Shown: positions 20,801 to 32,800 of the stretch, in pieces
How positions within the stretch are numbered: the stretch's first letter is position 1
How the letters are laid out: every line of letters begins with the position of its first letter
Assembly: GCA_008931825.1 (NCBI GenBank)
Contig: QXVZ01003916.1
Location: 1 to 34,296 of the forward strand
Direction: 5' to 3'
Source of the DNA: Phallusia fumigata
Taxonomy: Eukaryota > Chordata > Ascidiacea > Phlebobranchia > Ascidiidae
DNA: 34,296 nt
Notes under the pieces: model-generated
Database searches by the model: none
Told to the model about the DNA's origin: nothing
Seen by the model: the letters and a program-made list of their open reading frames with translations, nothing else
Position numbers and translations under genes: made by a program

Positions 20801-23800
20801 TAGTGCACAGCCACCATAAAATCAGTTCTCAATCACAAAACACAGAAATTATACATGGGGATTTTCCTACTAGTTCTTAATGCACTTTGATGTAAATAAA
20901 CTCCCCATACAAATGTCCCATGTTCCCTTTATCACCATTTTGTCTGTGTAATTAATAAATTGTGCATATAGGCCACAATGAACTATTGTTTGTGATACGC
21001 ATGAATGTTGAAAAAACATTTTAAATTTTTAGGGCTAGTGGGCCAATGACTGGGGTTATTGGGTGAAGTTAAACAAATGGAATATCTCCATCAGCTTATC
21101 TTTCATCTGTGAAGTTTAGATTTAAATTGGTCAAAGATTTCATAGCAAAGTGCAAAGACAAACCTGCAGGAGAGGAAAAAACAAAACAAAATAGAAAACA
21201 AAACAATGTCAAAGCTTACAAATAATTACAAGCATAACTAGAAGTGTGGCTTTCACCGTATTTGCCATTCCATATACATTATTGTCCCATTTATGCACAA
21301 ACATTCACCATATCATTTTACATAGGGTTCCATAGTTACTTCATTTTATCCAATTCAAAGATTGTTTAACATTTTAGGGGGCTATACTGTAAAACACAAC
21401 ATTGACTGTTCCACAATGAAATCCTCAACAAAAAGTCTGAATTTTATCCAATGCGGACCTTGTTTAACAATTTTGACCCATTTTAGGGGGCTAGCGGTGT
21501 AATTAATAGAGCTATGGGGTGAAACACATAAATCAGTGCACCACAACGACATATTATAAAAACTGTCCAATTTTTTATCCAATTTAGGGATCTTAAGTAA
21601 TTTGACCCTTTTCAGGGGGCTAGCGGGGTAACCACTGGGGTATGGGGTTAAAATAAACTGGTGACAAACCTCCTTGATAAATCCAGCAAATTTTCATGCC
21701 AAAAGTGTGTGGGCAAGCTGCAGGGGAGAAAAAAAGCAAACATAAAAAAAACAATATGTGTCCCATTCAGGAATAGGACCAATAATTATTATCAGCTTAC
21801 TGCAAACTTACTGAATAATCATCGATGTGATTTAAATAACTACCAGAAAACATGTGACTATCATTTTCGAACAGCTCCTTTGCACTAGCAATCTGGAATG
21901 GCTCATCTAAATGTCCCTAAAAACACAAATGATGACGCTTGAGCTGAATTTCCTGTAATTACTACACCATGATCCAACTTAAATCTTAAGCACCTCTGCA
22001 GACTTTTTACACCAAGGCAGGGCAAATGAAAAAAACCTTAAAGTGACCTCAAAAAAGCTATTTCTGTCTATACATCTGGCTAGCACCTCAGCTTTGTAAT
22101 CTTCAATTGTGACATTAGTTGATCTAAGTTGATTTCGCATTTCATCTGATGACAACTCGATATATTTATCAATAATCTGTGATTTCCTTTTCTTTTTAGC
22201 TTGGCCTGGAGTGTCCTTAAGAGGAGCAAGTACAAGATCAGAAGTTTCCTGCAAACAAACTTGCTGCTGACTTTAAAAGCACAATTAGGACATTTAACCA
22301 AAATCATACATTTGATAAAACCCTGGTGTCATCATGTTCTGCTATTAAATTCTCTCTGTCTGATGGAAATTTTTCATCAACTGAGGTTTGCTGAATACCT
22401 TCTTCACCAATGGCTGAATTAAAAACAATTTTACTTTTATAAAAGTAAAAATGTTGGTTGAGAGGAAGCAAGCCATGTTGGTGTATTGGTAAAATCCACA
22501 AACATTATAGACAAACTGTAGTACGTCTCTAATAGCTCATCACCTGTGAATTATTGACTACCATAGTTAATTTACAGGCTTACTAATGTTTGCTGCACAA
22601 CAAAAATATATGCATTGGTTCAGTTTAGCCTCAACAATCAGCAAATTAGAACAGTTGAATGTGGATTAGGGATAGATTAATAATCGGTGGCAATTTTCGG
22701 TGTTTTGATGCAGCCTAATTTTAATCAGGGAAATGGTGGTGATCATTTAAAAAATTCTACCCCAGAAATTTCCTGGATTCACTATTATATTCTTGCTTTG
22801 AAAACATGTTTCTTGCATCGACATAAGGATTTTTTGAACACTTGCTTACACCAAGTATGTGAGAGGCAAGCAACGCAAATTTCTTTTTGTTTGTCCAACA
22901 ATGCAGACAGAGATTCATTTTGTACGTCCTCTGTGCTATATGCACAGATAATATTAACGATATAAGACAGTATAATGATGCTACGATTATGAACCAACAG
23001 GCATATGTTGAGTAATTAAATCATCTGTTAGACTGCTTGGATTTAATCATTTCGCAAACCCACACAAAAAAATTTGCTAAAAAAGCGACACTCATGGATT
23101 AGCAGATATTCATATTTGAGAACATCTGCTTAATTTTTGAGCACCAGTAGTTGAAATTGTATTAAGATAAACAGATTCATGTACTCATATTTATCAATTC
23201 AAAAATTTGGGCAATTTGAACTGTATTCAAACAACTGTTAGTTCTACTCATATTCGCAAATGGTTGCAGTATTAATAGTTAAAGAATCCTGAAAATTGAA
23301 TTTTTCAACAAAAAGGGTGCCACATTAATGTTTCACAGCAAAAGTGCAGTTTGTCACACATTTACATTATAACATAGCAAAGCCCAATGATAAGCATAAG
23401 GAACATTTATCAACAATGACCCAAACATGAAAGCTGGTTTCTCTCTTTTTACTTTCAGCTAGTATTTTGGCTTAAGCATGTAATAAATTGTCAATTGACA
23501 AACATCTTGTTGTTGTCGGCACAGGCAATTTTTTCAGTTATATACTCTGTCCTGCAAAACTTCAGTTCACAACTTTCTTAAGCGAAGAAAGTTTGTCAGC
23601 AAAAGCTACCTGTGGCATGTGAACCAAAACTCGGTGTCAAGCTAAAAGCTTTAGTTTAATTGCCAGTGCAGGCTGGGACAGTGTCAGCTAAACTTTTCAC
23701 TTGTGGCAAAAGTTGACACCTGCTAGATGCTTATTACATGATAACTTGCAGTAGTCAATATTTCCACTCGATCTAGTTTTATGCTTTTGTACTGTCGCTG

Positions 23801-26800
23801 CTTTATTGTTTTTAAAATGGCTTTCACCCATAAATTTACAGTTTTTTTCAACAAACCCAATGATTGTTCTCTCCAAGTAATTTGATTTTTTTGCAGTTTC
23901 TGTCATGACCAAGTGTATTACAACCTGGTGCATATGCCAGTGTTTATGATAACTTGTCATGTGACCATAGCCTGTCACCCGACAAAAATTTAAACACGCC
24001 AAAAAAATAAACACCTATATCGGGGGCATGGGCGTCGATTCCCGGGGTGGCTGCCACCTCACTGGAAAATTCTAGGGTGGTAGCCAGTATAAAAAGTCCA
24101 TGCTGCCACCCCAGAAATTTCCTGGATTTGTTATTATATTCTTGCATTTAAGTTTTTGAAGACTTCCTTGCACCAAACATGTGCGAGGCGAGCAACACAA
24201 ATGACTTTTAGTTCGTTAAACAACACAGGAGGATGTTCGACTTGTGCATAACCCTAATATTAGCAATAACAGGGAGTATAACTACACTATGAACCAACTG
24301 GCACACAGTGTGTTATTTGATCATGTTTCAGGCCACTTAGATTTGATCACTTTGCCAAAATCGATCTGGGGACACAGCCGTTGCAGTATGCCATAGCAAT
24401 ATCAATGCACCTTATTCTAAAAAATCACCCAATAATATTGTTTTTTTGCCTTGTAAAAACCATGTAGGTCTATCTTAAATGTGTATACATCTGTTATCTT
24501 CTATATAACACCAACAAGTAACTTACTATCATCTTGAGCAACAGGAACAGCCAGTGGGGAGTCAAAATCAGAATGTTTTGGTTTATGTTTTTCCTTGGTT
24601 GGTGTTTTTGGAACTTCTTTGCTAAAAAGAAACAATTAAGAAAAAGTTATTTATATTTAATATTTTTAAAAAATAATATGTTTAAATGCTTCCAAACACT
24701 ACATTTAGAAATAGCCTACTGAGAAATTTAGGTATCCTACAAAAAACGAAAACCTTTTAAATGAAAAATTGCAGGTTTTCATTGTGATTCGAATTTCTTA
24801 ATAAACATGCATGTCCACAAAATAATATTGCACCTATAATCTGTACAAGCTGTGCATTTGTTCAACTAATCACAACTCACAGAATACTGGGAAGAGTTGC
24901 AGTTAAGGGAGTTTCCATGTTTGCAACTGCTGAATGAACTTCCATAAAACCCAAATCGCCATCCTGCCCAGAAGCTCCAAAGTTAATAAAGTCTGGATCA
25001 GGTTTGTCAAAAGATGTTGTGTGAATTTTGTCAAGCAATAAATCATCAATCTGCATTAAACTACAAATGTCAGTCGACTAGGGCCAGTGTACTAATTCAA
25101 TTGGCTTAAAACTAAAAAAGTGGCTTTTATATTGTCATTCCAAAAACGCAGTGCTGTTGGTAACTCTGTTGAGTTTGTTTAACATGAGGTAGATTTTTCT
25201 CTTCTAGTGTAGCTGATGTGACCACTTTTTTAATCATGTGAATAATTGCAGATTTCATGAAAACACAAAAAATATGAGAAAAACTATTGTTTTTTATCTT
25301 GCAAAAGGGTAAAAAAACAATGTCATAAAAAAAAACAAGCGTGTATCAGAATTATTCATGGTGAATATGTGGCAGGTTGGACTTTATATTTAAAACAATA
25401 AACATTACAAATTCATGAAGAAATTTATTGCCACCAACAAACCAGAAAAAGTCAAAATCAATATTTTAACTTTCAAATTACTGTAGTCCAAACTTGCAGC
25501 AGTTTGCGACTTTTCAGCTATTAATTGTTCACTTCAAATTAAAACCGTGCCTTTCCATGAGTGCCATTGATCAGCATTTTTTTTTTCTGGCCCCCAGAAA
25601 CAATTCTCTTACTCAACAATACCTGTGCCTGGGTTTGTGGGTCAGTCCCAAGACATGGTAAAATCTGTTGGTTCGGATGCAAAACCAGACAAGTTTAATT
25701 CATTTTGGGCAACTTTGAATGCCAAGACATAGGCACCGAGTACGCGGTGGCGCAGCCACCTTGGGTTTTTTATCATGGTGGTCGCCGAAAGACTTGTGGC
25801 TACATTCGTTCGAACACAAGTTTCATGCATATGACGATTCTGGATGGATTTGTAATTTTGGATAGTCTTAGAAGAGAACTATCGTTTTACATATGTGTTC
25901 AGGGCCATGTGACTTGATACGCGTAGATACCTGTGCACCGTACTAAACTTTGTTTTGTTCCCATGTGTATCTTAACCGCATGTTAGTGTATGTTGATCGC
26001 CACAGCGTACCAGTTTAGTATGGCTTGTACTTAATGAAATTTTTTACAAAGTAAATAACCAGCCGGGAAGTGTTATAGTAACTGTCACGTGTGTTTGGAA
26101 TTGGATAACGCGACTCTTGCTGTTATTCACGTGTGTAACGTCACAATACTTGGTGTTGTGACGTACATCTGCCACCTTGCATTTTTGCAAAACTCGGCGC
26201 CTATGTGCCAAAACTAAACATTTCTTGTTGTATCATTAAAAACAAAACAAATGGATCTGATGTTACATGTTTTTTTGTAAAATCTGCATCCTTCCCTTTA
26301 GTTTTTTTTGAGTTAAGATTTAGAAATACATATGCCCAATCGTTTTCAGGAACTTTGCATAAAATGCTTTGTTTTTTCTGTCAAGGAAGTAACAAAAATA
26401 TTGGTGCACAGAAACATTGTTTTTTATTATCCCATTACTATACAACAGCTTGGGGTAAAAAAACAAACAACAGATGGTATGCCTCAACATAGAACAAAGG
26501 CCAATACCATAAAGCTGCTGGTATGGAATCTGCAGAAAGTTTGTAAAGGCTACCTAATACTTTTTAACATAGGAATTTAACTGCTGTTGTTGAACAAGCA
26601 AAACTTTGCTGAGAACAAAAAATTGGGAATGATTCATGACATAATGTCATGTACCCACTTGACAATAAATGTCCAATCATGTGATTGCTAAGTTTTTTTT
26701 TTTTTCTAAATTAGCTAATTAGCTGATCATCAGGTAACAAATCGGAATGCATGAAAAACTGTTACTGTGGAATGCCTGACAAGGTTAGCTGGCTCCATGG

Positions 26801-29800
26801 TGATAAAAAAAGCTTTGAAAAGGGCTTTTCTACATAAACTTGTGTGTCCATTGATAACATGATATTTGCTCATTAATCATGCAACAATCATAGTTCTCTT
26901 GGTACAACAGCTGGCCATTTTACTGGAGGTGATATAAAGTAAAATCACAAGGTTTCAAACCACTAGTCTACCTAAAAACACACCACACTTATCATGAATA
27001 ACTTTACTACAAAGTAGAAATTCCTCCCCTTAACTCCAGAAACTCCTGTCTGAGGAGGAATTGCTCCCTGTTAGGGAACCACTGTGATGGGCTATGGGGC
27101 CAAACAAAAAATTCAGGCACCACAATGGCATGTTCTACAAACTGTTTAAAGACTTTGGGCAATGTTTATTAGTTTGACTCATTTAAGGGGTTTAGCAGGT
27201 AATTTAAGCAGGTGTTCAAAGTAGAACGGCTGGCTGTTTTAGAAGAGATGTTTCGAATTCAGAATATCGAATCTATCCAAGTCTTATATTTATTTTGGCA
27301 GAATGACATACAGAATTTCAAGTAACAAAACCACAGTAAGGACTGCTTAATTAATTTACCCCATAAATTGTATAAAATGTTACTGTGTAACCGTGGCTGT
27401 TTTTCCTTTCAACATCCAAACAGTGTGGGATGTACGAACATTATAGGTACATGCGATAGTTGTAAAAGAATTTTTAAGTAAAAGGTGAGTAAAACAACTA
27501 CTATTTTGCACCCTGATGCCACTACAAATGAACAAAAAAAATTTGCATGATTAATGACGCTACAGAATTTTTGCTGATGATGTGAAAAATTTCACTTTGT
27601 TTTGATACTTCAGTTACATGTTGCATCTTTGTATTGTTCATTATCACATTTATCACGAGCTAGGCATTAGATAAAAAGGAAACTAACTACAGTGATTGTC
27701 ACCTGCTTCAATACAAAGTGCAGACAACTTGCAAATGCACGTTTATACGGCCGTTTTCCAAAAAAATCGATTTCAATTACCCAATATATACAGAAAGTCA
27801 AATCTGAGCGGATTCTACTTTGAACATCCCTATTAGCAGAGTAACCCTTGGGGCTGCGGGGCCAATTGTAACAAATGACACAATGCCATGACCATATCTA
27901 CCAGCTGTAAAAGTTTGATTCAAATCTGCACATAGCGGGGGAAGAAAAAAACAGTGAAAACGATATGTGTCCCTTTTAGAAATGGAATGCATAATGGACT
28001 ATTCTATTATATATTTATTGTATTTTAAATATTTAATTCATGTGTTCGTAATTATGAATTCTTTCAAAAAGTTCGGAGACAAGCGATTTGAATATATGGA
28101 TCCCCATATTTATGTTCACTATTTGTTAAAAAAAATTTAGAGACCAACAACTTGAATAAATCGTCCGGCTAATTCATATTCATCAATTGTTGTGTGGGTT
28201 TCGTCAAAAATTTAACTGTATTCAAAGAAATGTTAGTTGTATTCGTATTAGTAAATGGTTGCAGGATTTCTTCAGGCAACCTATTCAAACAAATTCCTGC
28301 AGATTCATAATTGCCAAACCCTATAAAATTTGTAATATTATTTAAACAAAAAAGCAAAACACATTTAAAAAGCCTCCCAAGCGTACTTCGGTGAAAAATG
28401 TTTATCATTTTGACCACTTGAGGGTTACAGACTAACCACTGTGGTTTGGGGTTTAAACACACTGATAACATATCCCCATACTCAAACTACCACCAGCAAA
28501 TCAGACAAACATTTTGTCAAATATTTGCCAAAATTGCACCGACATCCTTGCAGGACAGAAAAAAACTGTGAAAACAATAGGTGCTCTCTATGGGGAGAAC
28601 CATAAATACAAAAAAACTTACTGGTCGAGTTGTTATTTCTTCAGGCAAAGTGATTGTAGAAATATCTGCAACTACATTCCTTTGCCTTATCTGAAATAGT
28701 AACAATAACTTAATTGCTGTGCACCATAGGATTTTAACATATGTCATCAATTTTGGTGTTGTTTTGTGGGAGCATACATAAAAAATAAGGAGTCATTAAT
28801 CTGAAAACAAATGATTTTTAAAATCATCTATAACATAAAATGTTTGTTTGGATTCAAAGCTTTCAATTTTGAGATTTGAAACGTTGTATTATGCATCCCC
28901 ACCAGCGTCGTTATACTATCTGTCATGGGCCCAACTAGGGGGTAGGTTTTTCGGCAAGACAGGTCCCTTTCCATCTGCATCTAAGTGTACAATGCACCTA
29001 ATTACACTTGCTAAAGCTTCTCTGTAAGACCGATGGAAGGTGAGACTTGAAAATAGGGCCAGGCATGCACAAAAATTGATCTGTTACAACCTTAGCATTT
29101 TTTTATATTGGTAGTTAGGTGCCTTCCCCCATTAACTCCCGCTAGTTGTACCACTGCTATCTGTTATCACCAACATCATTGTTGCATATAGCACAAGTGA
29201 CAGGCAAAATAGGACTTCCTGTGTTGTTAACGAACAAAAGAAAATTGTATGGGAAAAGTTTTCCTTTTTCGCGGCTACGAGGTCAAATGTAACTTAACTA
29301 CATGATAATAATTACCAGCTGTACAATTTTCATCTAAATTCCCCAAACACTTCATGGCAAACGGCACAGACAAGCTGACACATCACTATGGCCGAATCTA
29401 CAAATTTTGAAAGGGCTTAAAAGTTAAACATGATAATTTTTGGTTGTTTTTTAAGCCCCAGCAATTTTTATTGTAGTCGAAAAAACGATTCACTAATCAC
29501 ACATGAATTGTTCAAAAAATTCAGAAACCAACAATTTAAAATTTATTTAAACTAAAAGGGTGGCTTACCATAGATAGACATTCTATAACTATTACCTGAT
29601 TTAAAGAGGATATATTTTCTACATTATTTTACAATGGGTCCTATAGTAACCTAACCTCTTTATGACATAATTGTTTCTGCTGGCAGAAACGAATGGGTCC
29701 CCACACATGCAAAGTTCTACATTGTGAGTTTTCCTGGATACATGTTCAGGCCATAGGTATAAACAAAGCAATCAGTGCACCACAATGACATGTTCTACAA

Positions 29801-32800
29801 ACTGTCCGAGTTACATCAAGTTTGGACATTGTGTAATAATTTTACCCATTTTAGGGGGCTAGAGGGGTAACTACCGGGGCTTCAGGGTAAAACACAGCAA
29901 TTATTGTACTACCATGGCATGCTAGACACACTGTCCAATTAACCTAATTTGCACATTGTTTATTAGTTTGACTCATTTTAGGGGGCTCGTTGGGCGACTG
30001 CAGGGGCTATGGGGTCAAACAAAGAAATCAATATATACACTGCAATTTTATTTTACACAAATTATCCAAATTTTATTAAATTCAGAGATTGTTTAAAAAT
30101 TTGACCTATATTAGGGGGCTAGTGGGAAAACGGCTGGGTCTCTAGGGTAAAACATGGTATTTATTCCACCACCATAGCATGTTAGACAAACTGTCCAAAT
30201 TTCATCTAAATCTAACTTCAGTTTCACTTACGTAACTACATGATCACAGAAACTTTTTGTTTGTGGTGTTTGCAAGCATGCAAAAAGTTTGAAAAACGTT
30301 TTACCCTTTTGGGGCTAGCGGGGTAACCACTGGGGCTATGGGGTCAAATAAAACAGAGGGCACAACTTCATGATCATATCTACCAGCTGTGAAAGTTTTA
30401 TCCAAATCCAGCAAACATGTTATGGCAAAACGACATGGACAAGCTTGGGGTAGAAAAAAAAACACCCTTCAGGAAGGGGACCCATAATTATTCAATCTAT
30501 GCATTCATATTAATGAAATCTTTTGAAAATTTTGAAGACTAACGATTCACATTTTATTTGGATGAATCTTGGGCTAATCGTATTTATAAATCGTTATGTA
30601 GGTTTCAAGAGTCAACAAACCGAATTGTACTGAATTGCAGGATTTCATAAGACTACAAACTCAAATTAATTGCATGCAGTGTTCATAGTTGCCAAATCCC
30701 CTCCTGCATACTTCGGTGGTCATAGCTGTAGATAATTATTTTGTTTCAGGAGTATTAACAGTTTAATCTATACCTAACACACTTACGAAATTGCAAGTAA
30801 AAATAAATGCTTGTGTAATTTAAATACCATTTGAAAACAATTAATCATGTATTTCACTTTAAAGGTTTTTACAATTCGAATATATTCACGCAAGTTTTTG
30901 TGATCAGGCTATTTTTGCTCAATTTTTTTATTTTACCATTTTATTCCAAACGTGCAAGGACAAGCTGCAATGGAGTAAATATGAAAAAAAACAATATGTG
31001 AACCTTTCAGAATGTGGACCCATAGTCCTGGTTATCTAAGTAAACAGTCATTAATTTTCTTTGTAAAACAAATACAACACAGTAAAGTAAAGTTAAAAGT
31101 CAGTATATGTAAACTTTTCACCTCCGATCTAGCTGCTTGTGGCATTGGTGCGAATTCGTCGCATGGAGGACCATGAACTTCCCCAAATGTTGGGTCATCT
31201 TGCAAATAATTTTCCGGGACGGATATTTGATTATCTGCGGATTTTTGCTTCTTACTATCCAAGTCAATGCAAAGCATCATCAATCGCGAGCGATATCGGT
31301 TGAGATCTTGAAACGCCAAAGTCACATCTTCTACAAGATCATGCAAATTTTAAAACATGATACCTGATCATGGTTATAATCTTGCGAGTAAAAACTAGAG
31401 AGGTGGCATTCTACATATTTTCATTCCACATACACTACCACCTCAAAATAATGTTCTCCACATATACCATTTTCTTCATTACGTTGGGTCCCTAATTCCC
31501 TTGGCATTTTATAACATGATTGTCTCTGCTAGCATAAACATATGGGTCCCCACACACATGTAATTTCTGAATAGTAGTGATATTTTTAGGATGTGATCGG
31601 TTTAAAAATCAGTTTTACAAATTTAAACAAAAGTAAAGATTTCCATTGATAATTTAACTAAATTATTTCTTACATCATGTCAATTTTAATCTCAATGTCA
31701 AAAGCGTGAATTAAACCCCACAGTTACACTAACCAATAGTTTGACCTGCAGTGACCTTTGGCCGTGCCGCAACAAACTCTTAACGACTCTCTCCAACGGG
31801 GTTTCAGCAACGCGCTGTAAATCCAACAACAACATTGCACTTTTTTACCAACCAAATATAAGCATACATTCTACTGAACAAGAGAGTGCAACTGTAAATG
31901 AGAGCAAAGTTATTGTAAGGTATTATGTTTTACAGCGTTATTTAGCAAACGCATCTTGGTTAACACTACGCAATCACGTAAAGCAGTGGTGTAGTATCAA
32001 CAGCTGGAATTCGTCTGTCATAAAAATGATAATCTCTTTATATATGTTGGAAGGTGTTGCGTGTACGATTGAATAAAAAAATTGATGTGCCGCACTGTCT
32101 CCTACATCGCAAAACAGCAAACATATTGAGGTCATCACCGCTTAATTTTAATCAGCAAAACACCCTACTTGCTGCACCGAATAAACGCCCGTTTATGTGT
32201 GAAATAGCAGCCTGTGACCAACCGCTAAATGTTGGGTCGCTTGTGTCGTATACTCATCCATCACCCCTCGCGTCAGGTCGTTATGCATTTGGGGCAAAAC
32301 AGTCAGCGTTTAAACACGGGTTTGCAGCTGTAAGGGTACATACTTGACCGATCAGGCTAAAATTTTAAACAACCAATAAAAAGCACCCTACATATGTACA
32401 TTTTACATTTGGATTAGTATGTCTGAAGCAAAGGGCATGTAAATAAAAAACTGAATATTTGGGGTTAAAAAGGTAAAAAATGGGTGAATCCAAATTAAAG
32501 TCACAAAATACTAAAATAGTTTACATTGCTCCAACCATAAAAATAGGAAACTTCTAGGTAACTTACTTTGTTAAATATTGCTTTTTTTAAAATTTCACGT
32601 TTTGGAGTCCTGTGGGTGAACCAATGGGTGAATTGGGTAAAAAGTTGTCTGTGCACTTTAAATACCCATCTATCATGTGTGAAAATTTAAACAACTCCTT
32701 GACCAAAATGTGGGAACAAACTCGCGTTAGACAGAAAAAAGAAAAAAACAGAGTAAAAACAATATGACTGCGCCCCCTTCATGTAAGGGGACCCATAATA

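Larger units (their letters stand above)
25051..28621 (-). other. Longest REC8 intron (3.6 kb)
   Basis: No exon fits inside on either strand. Contents: unique AT-rich DNA (25051-25600); a segment with weak tRNA-like motifs (gcggtggcgcag at about 25745, gttcgaac at about 25809); a 13-15 base T-run near 26692; R1-related copies at 27040-27230 and 27825-27995; an R3-related copy at 28140-28330; and a further R1 core and tail at 28400-28610, immediately before REC8 exon 4. Confidence 0.6.

Noticed and set aside
21844..21916. REC8 exon 9 ending at the gtagtt donor (21844)
   Set aside because: That end is in phase 1 and does not join the next exon; extending to the strong gtaagt donor at 21812 restores phase 0.
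25735..25830. tRNA gene or SINE suggested by gcggtggcgcag and gttcgaac
   Set aside because: Box A is poor and no acceptor or T stem folds; evidence is too weak to list as a feature of its own.
32054..32347. 97-codon + strand frame inside REC8 intron 2 as a nested gene
   Set aside because: No family signature, no promoter and no splice support.
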